NCBI GenBank assembly: GCA_016706255.1
Contig: JADJJZ010000006.1
Span: 992,001 to 1,056,000, forward strand
Source: Bacteroidota bacterium
Lineage (GTDB): Bacteria > Bacteroidota > Bacteroidia > Chitinophagales > BACL12
DNA length: 64,000 nt
Direction: 5' to 3'
The translations under genes and the position numbers were made by a program. Below the pieces are notes generated by a model that saw only the letters and a list, made by a program, of their open reading frames with translations, searched no databases and was not told the DNA's origin. Position 1 is the first letter of the stretch. The number at the start of each line of letters is the position of its first letter. Positions 63,747 to 64,000 of the stretch are shown piece after piece.

Positions 63747-64000
63747 TTATTTTTTTCGAAGTACAATTTGAGTCACCTCCGGCCAAATGCCGATACGTCC
63801 CGGATAACCTACCGTTCCTAATCCGCGATTAACATAAATATAGGTTTCATCCTTTTGATATAACCCTGCCCATTGGTCGTAAATAAACTGTGATGGCGAA
63901 AAACGGATCGCCGGTGTTTCAATTCCCATTTGGAAACCATGTGTATGTCCGCTCAATGTAAGCTGAGGCGGTTTATTTTTTTGCAACACCTTTGCATCCC
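63747..64000 (-). CDS. Metallophosphoesterase, C-terminal part only (partial)
   Basis: The gene continues past the right edge; the last ~84 residues are visible. LSGHTHGFQMGIETPAIRFS carries the final G-H-T-H metal-binding motif of calcineurin-like phosphoesterases (YkuE/YaeI type), followed by YIYVNRGLGTVGYPGRIGIW and the end EVTQIVLRKK. This pattern is typical of membrane-associated YkuE-like enzymes. Confidence 0.85.
   Translation of the reverse strand, partial: DAKVLQKNKPPQLTLSGHTHGFQMGIETPAIRFSPSQFIYDQWAGLYQKDETYIYVNRGLGTVGYPGRIGIWPEVTQIVLRKK

Overview
The window is a chromosomal segment of a Bacteroidota bacterium. The evidence is the promoter style (many genes sit 10 to 30 nt behind a TAnnTTTG box, some with a TTG about 18 to 20 nt further upstream), near absence of Shine-Dalgarno sites, secreted proteins ending in type IX secretion (T9SS) sorting domains, a TonB-dependent receptor with a carboxypeptidase-regulatory-like N-terminus, DUF1573/DUF2911 proteins, a fused E1 alpha-beta dehydrogenase, and Bacteroidota-type Rhs motifs. 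The species cannot be named from this sequence.

Layout. 1-30.6 kb is ordinary core genome: a truncated secreted protein, purL, a GT39-like membrane glycosyltransferase, lipoproteins, rfaD, a TonB receptor behind a formylglycine-generating-enzyme-like lipoprotein, an M13 peptidase, a beta-propeller/PKD T9SS protein, DUF2071 and DUF2911 proteins, a surface-polysaccharide block (membrane peroxiredoxin-like protein, sugar-phosphate transferase, O-antigen ligase), mltG, murQ, a small ferredoxin-like protein, an RsmB-like methyltransferase, an M23 peptidase and ftcD. It ends in tRNA-Gly(GCC) and tRNA-Leu(UAA).

30.7-45.2 kb is an AT-rich accessory island that begins directly behind tRNA-Leu, next to a broken duplicate of the tRNA-Leu 3' end. 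It carries an orphan Rhs C-terminal tip coupled to a secreted EreA/ChaN-like protein, a second tiny Rhs remnant, and a run of small unrelated-looking lipoproteins and secreted proteins (one MORN/YwqK-like, two that look like divergent paralogues). These are followed by SRPBCC and NTF2-like proteins, a two-gene cassette between 48-bp direct repeats, and about 1.3 kb of modular palindromic repeats. Inverted copies of an octamer-array plus AACAGCCGG-tail element lie near both ends of the island. The best candidate for an undescribed system is this Rhs-tip/small-lipoprotein array with its repeat families.

45.2-64 kb is core genome again: a membrane protein, a frameshifted alpha/beta hydrolase, a PLP aminotransferase, another repeat cluster, two tandem DUF1573 genes, the fused E1 dehydrogenase, a cold-shock protein, YebC, a CotH/lamin-tail T9SS protein, a frameshifted GH13 amylase, PhzF plus two DinB genes, a glycine-rich T9SS type-B protein, a frameshifted L,D-transpeptidase, a MORN lipoprotein and a partial metallophosphoesterase. 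Three genes in the last 18 kb each carry a small frame-breaking indel, which is either real decay or assembly error.
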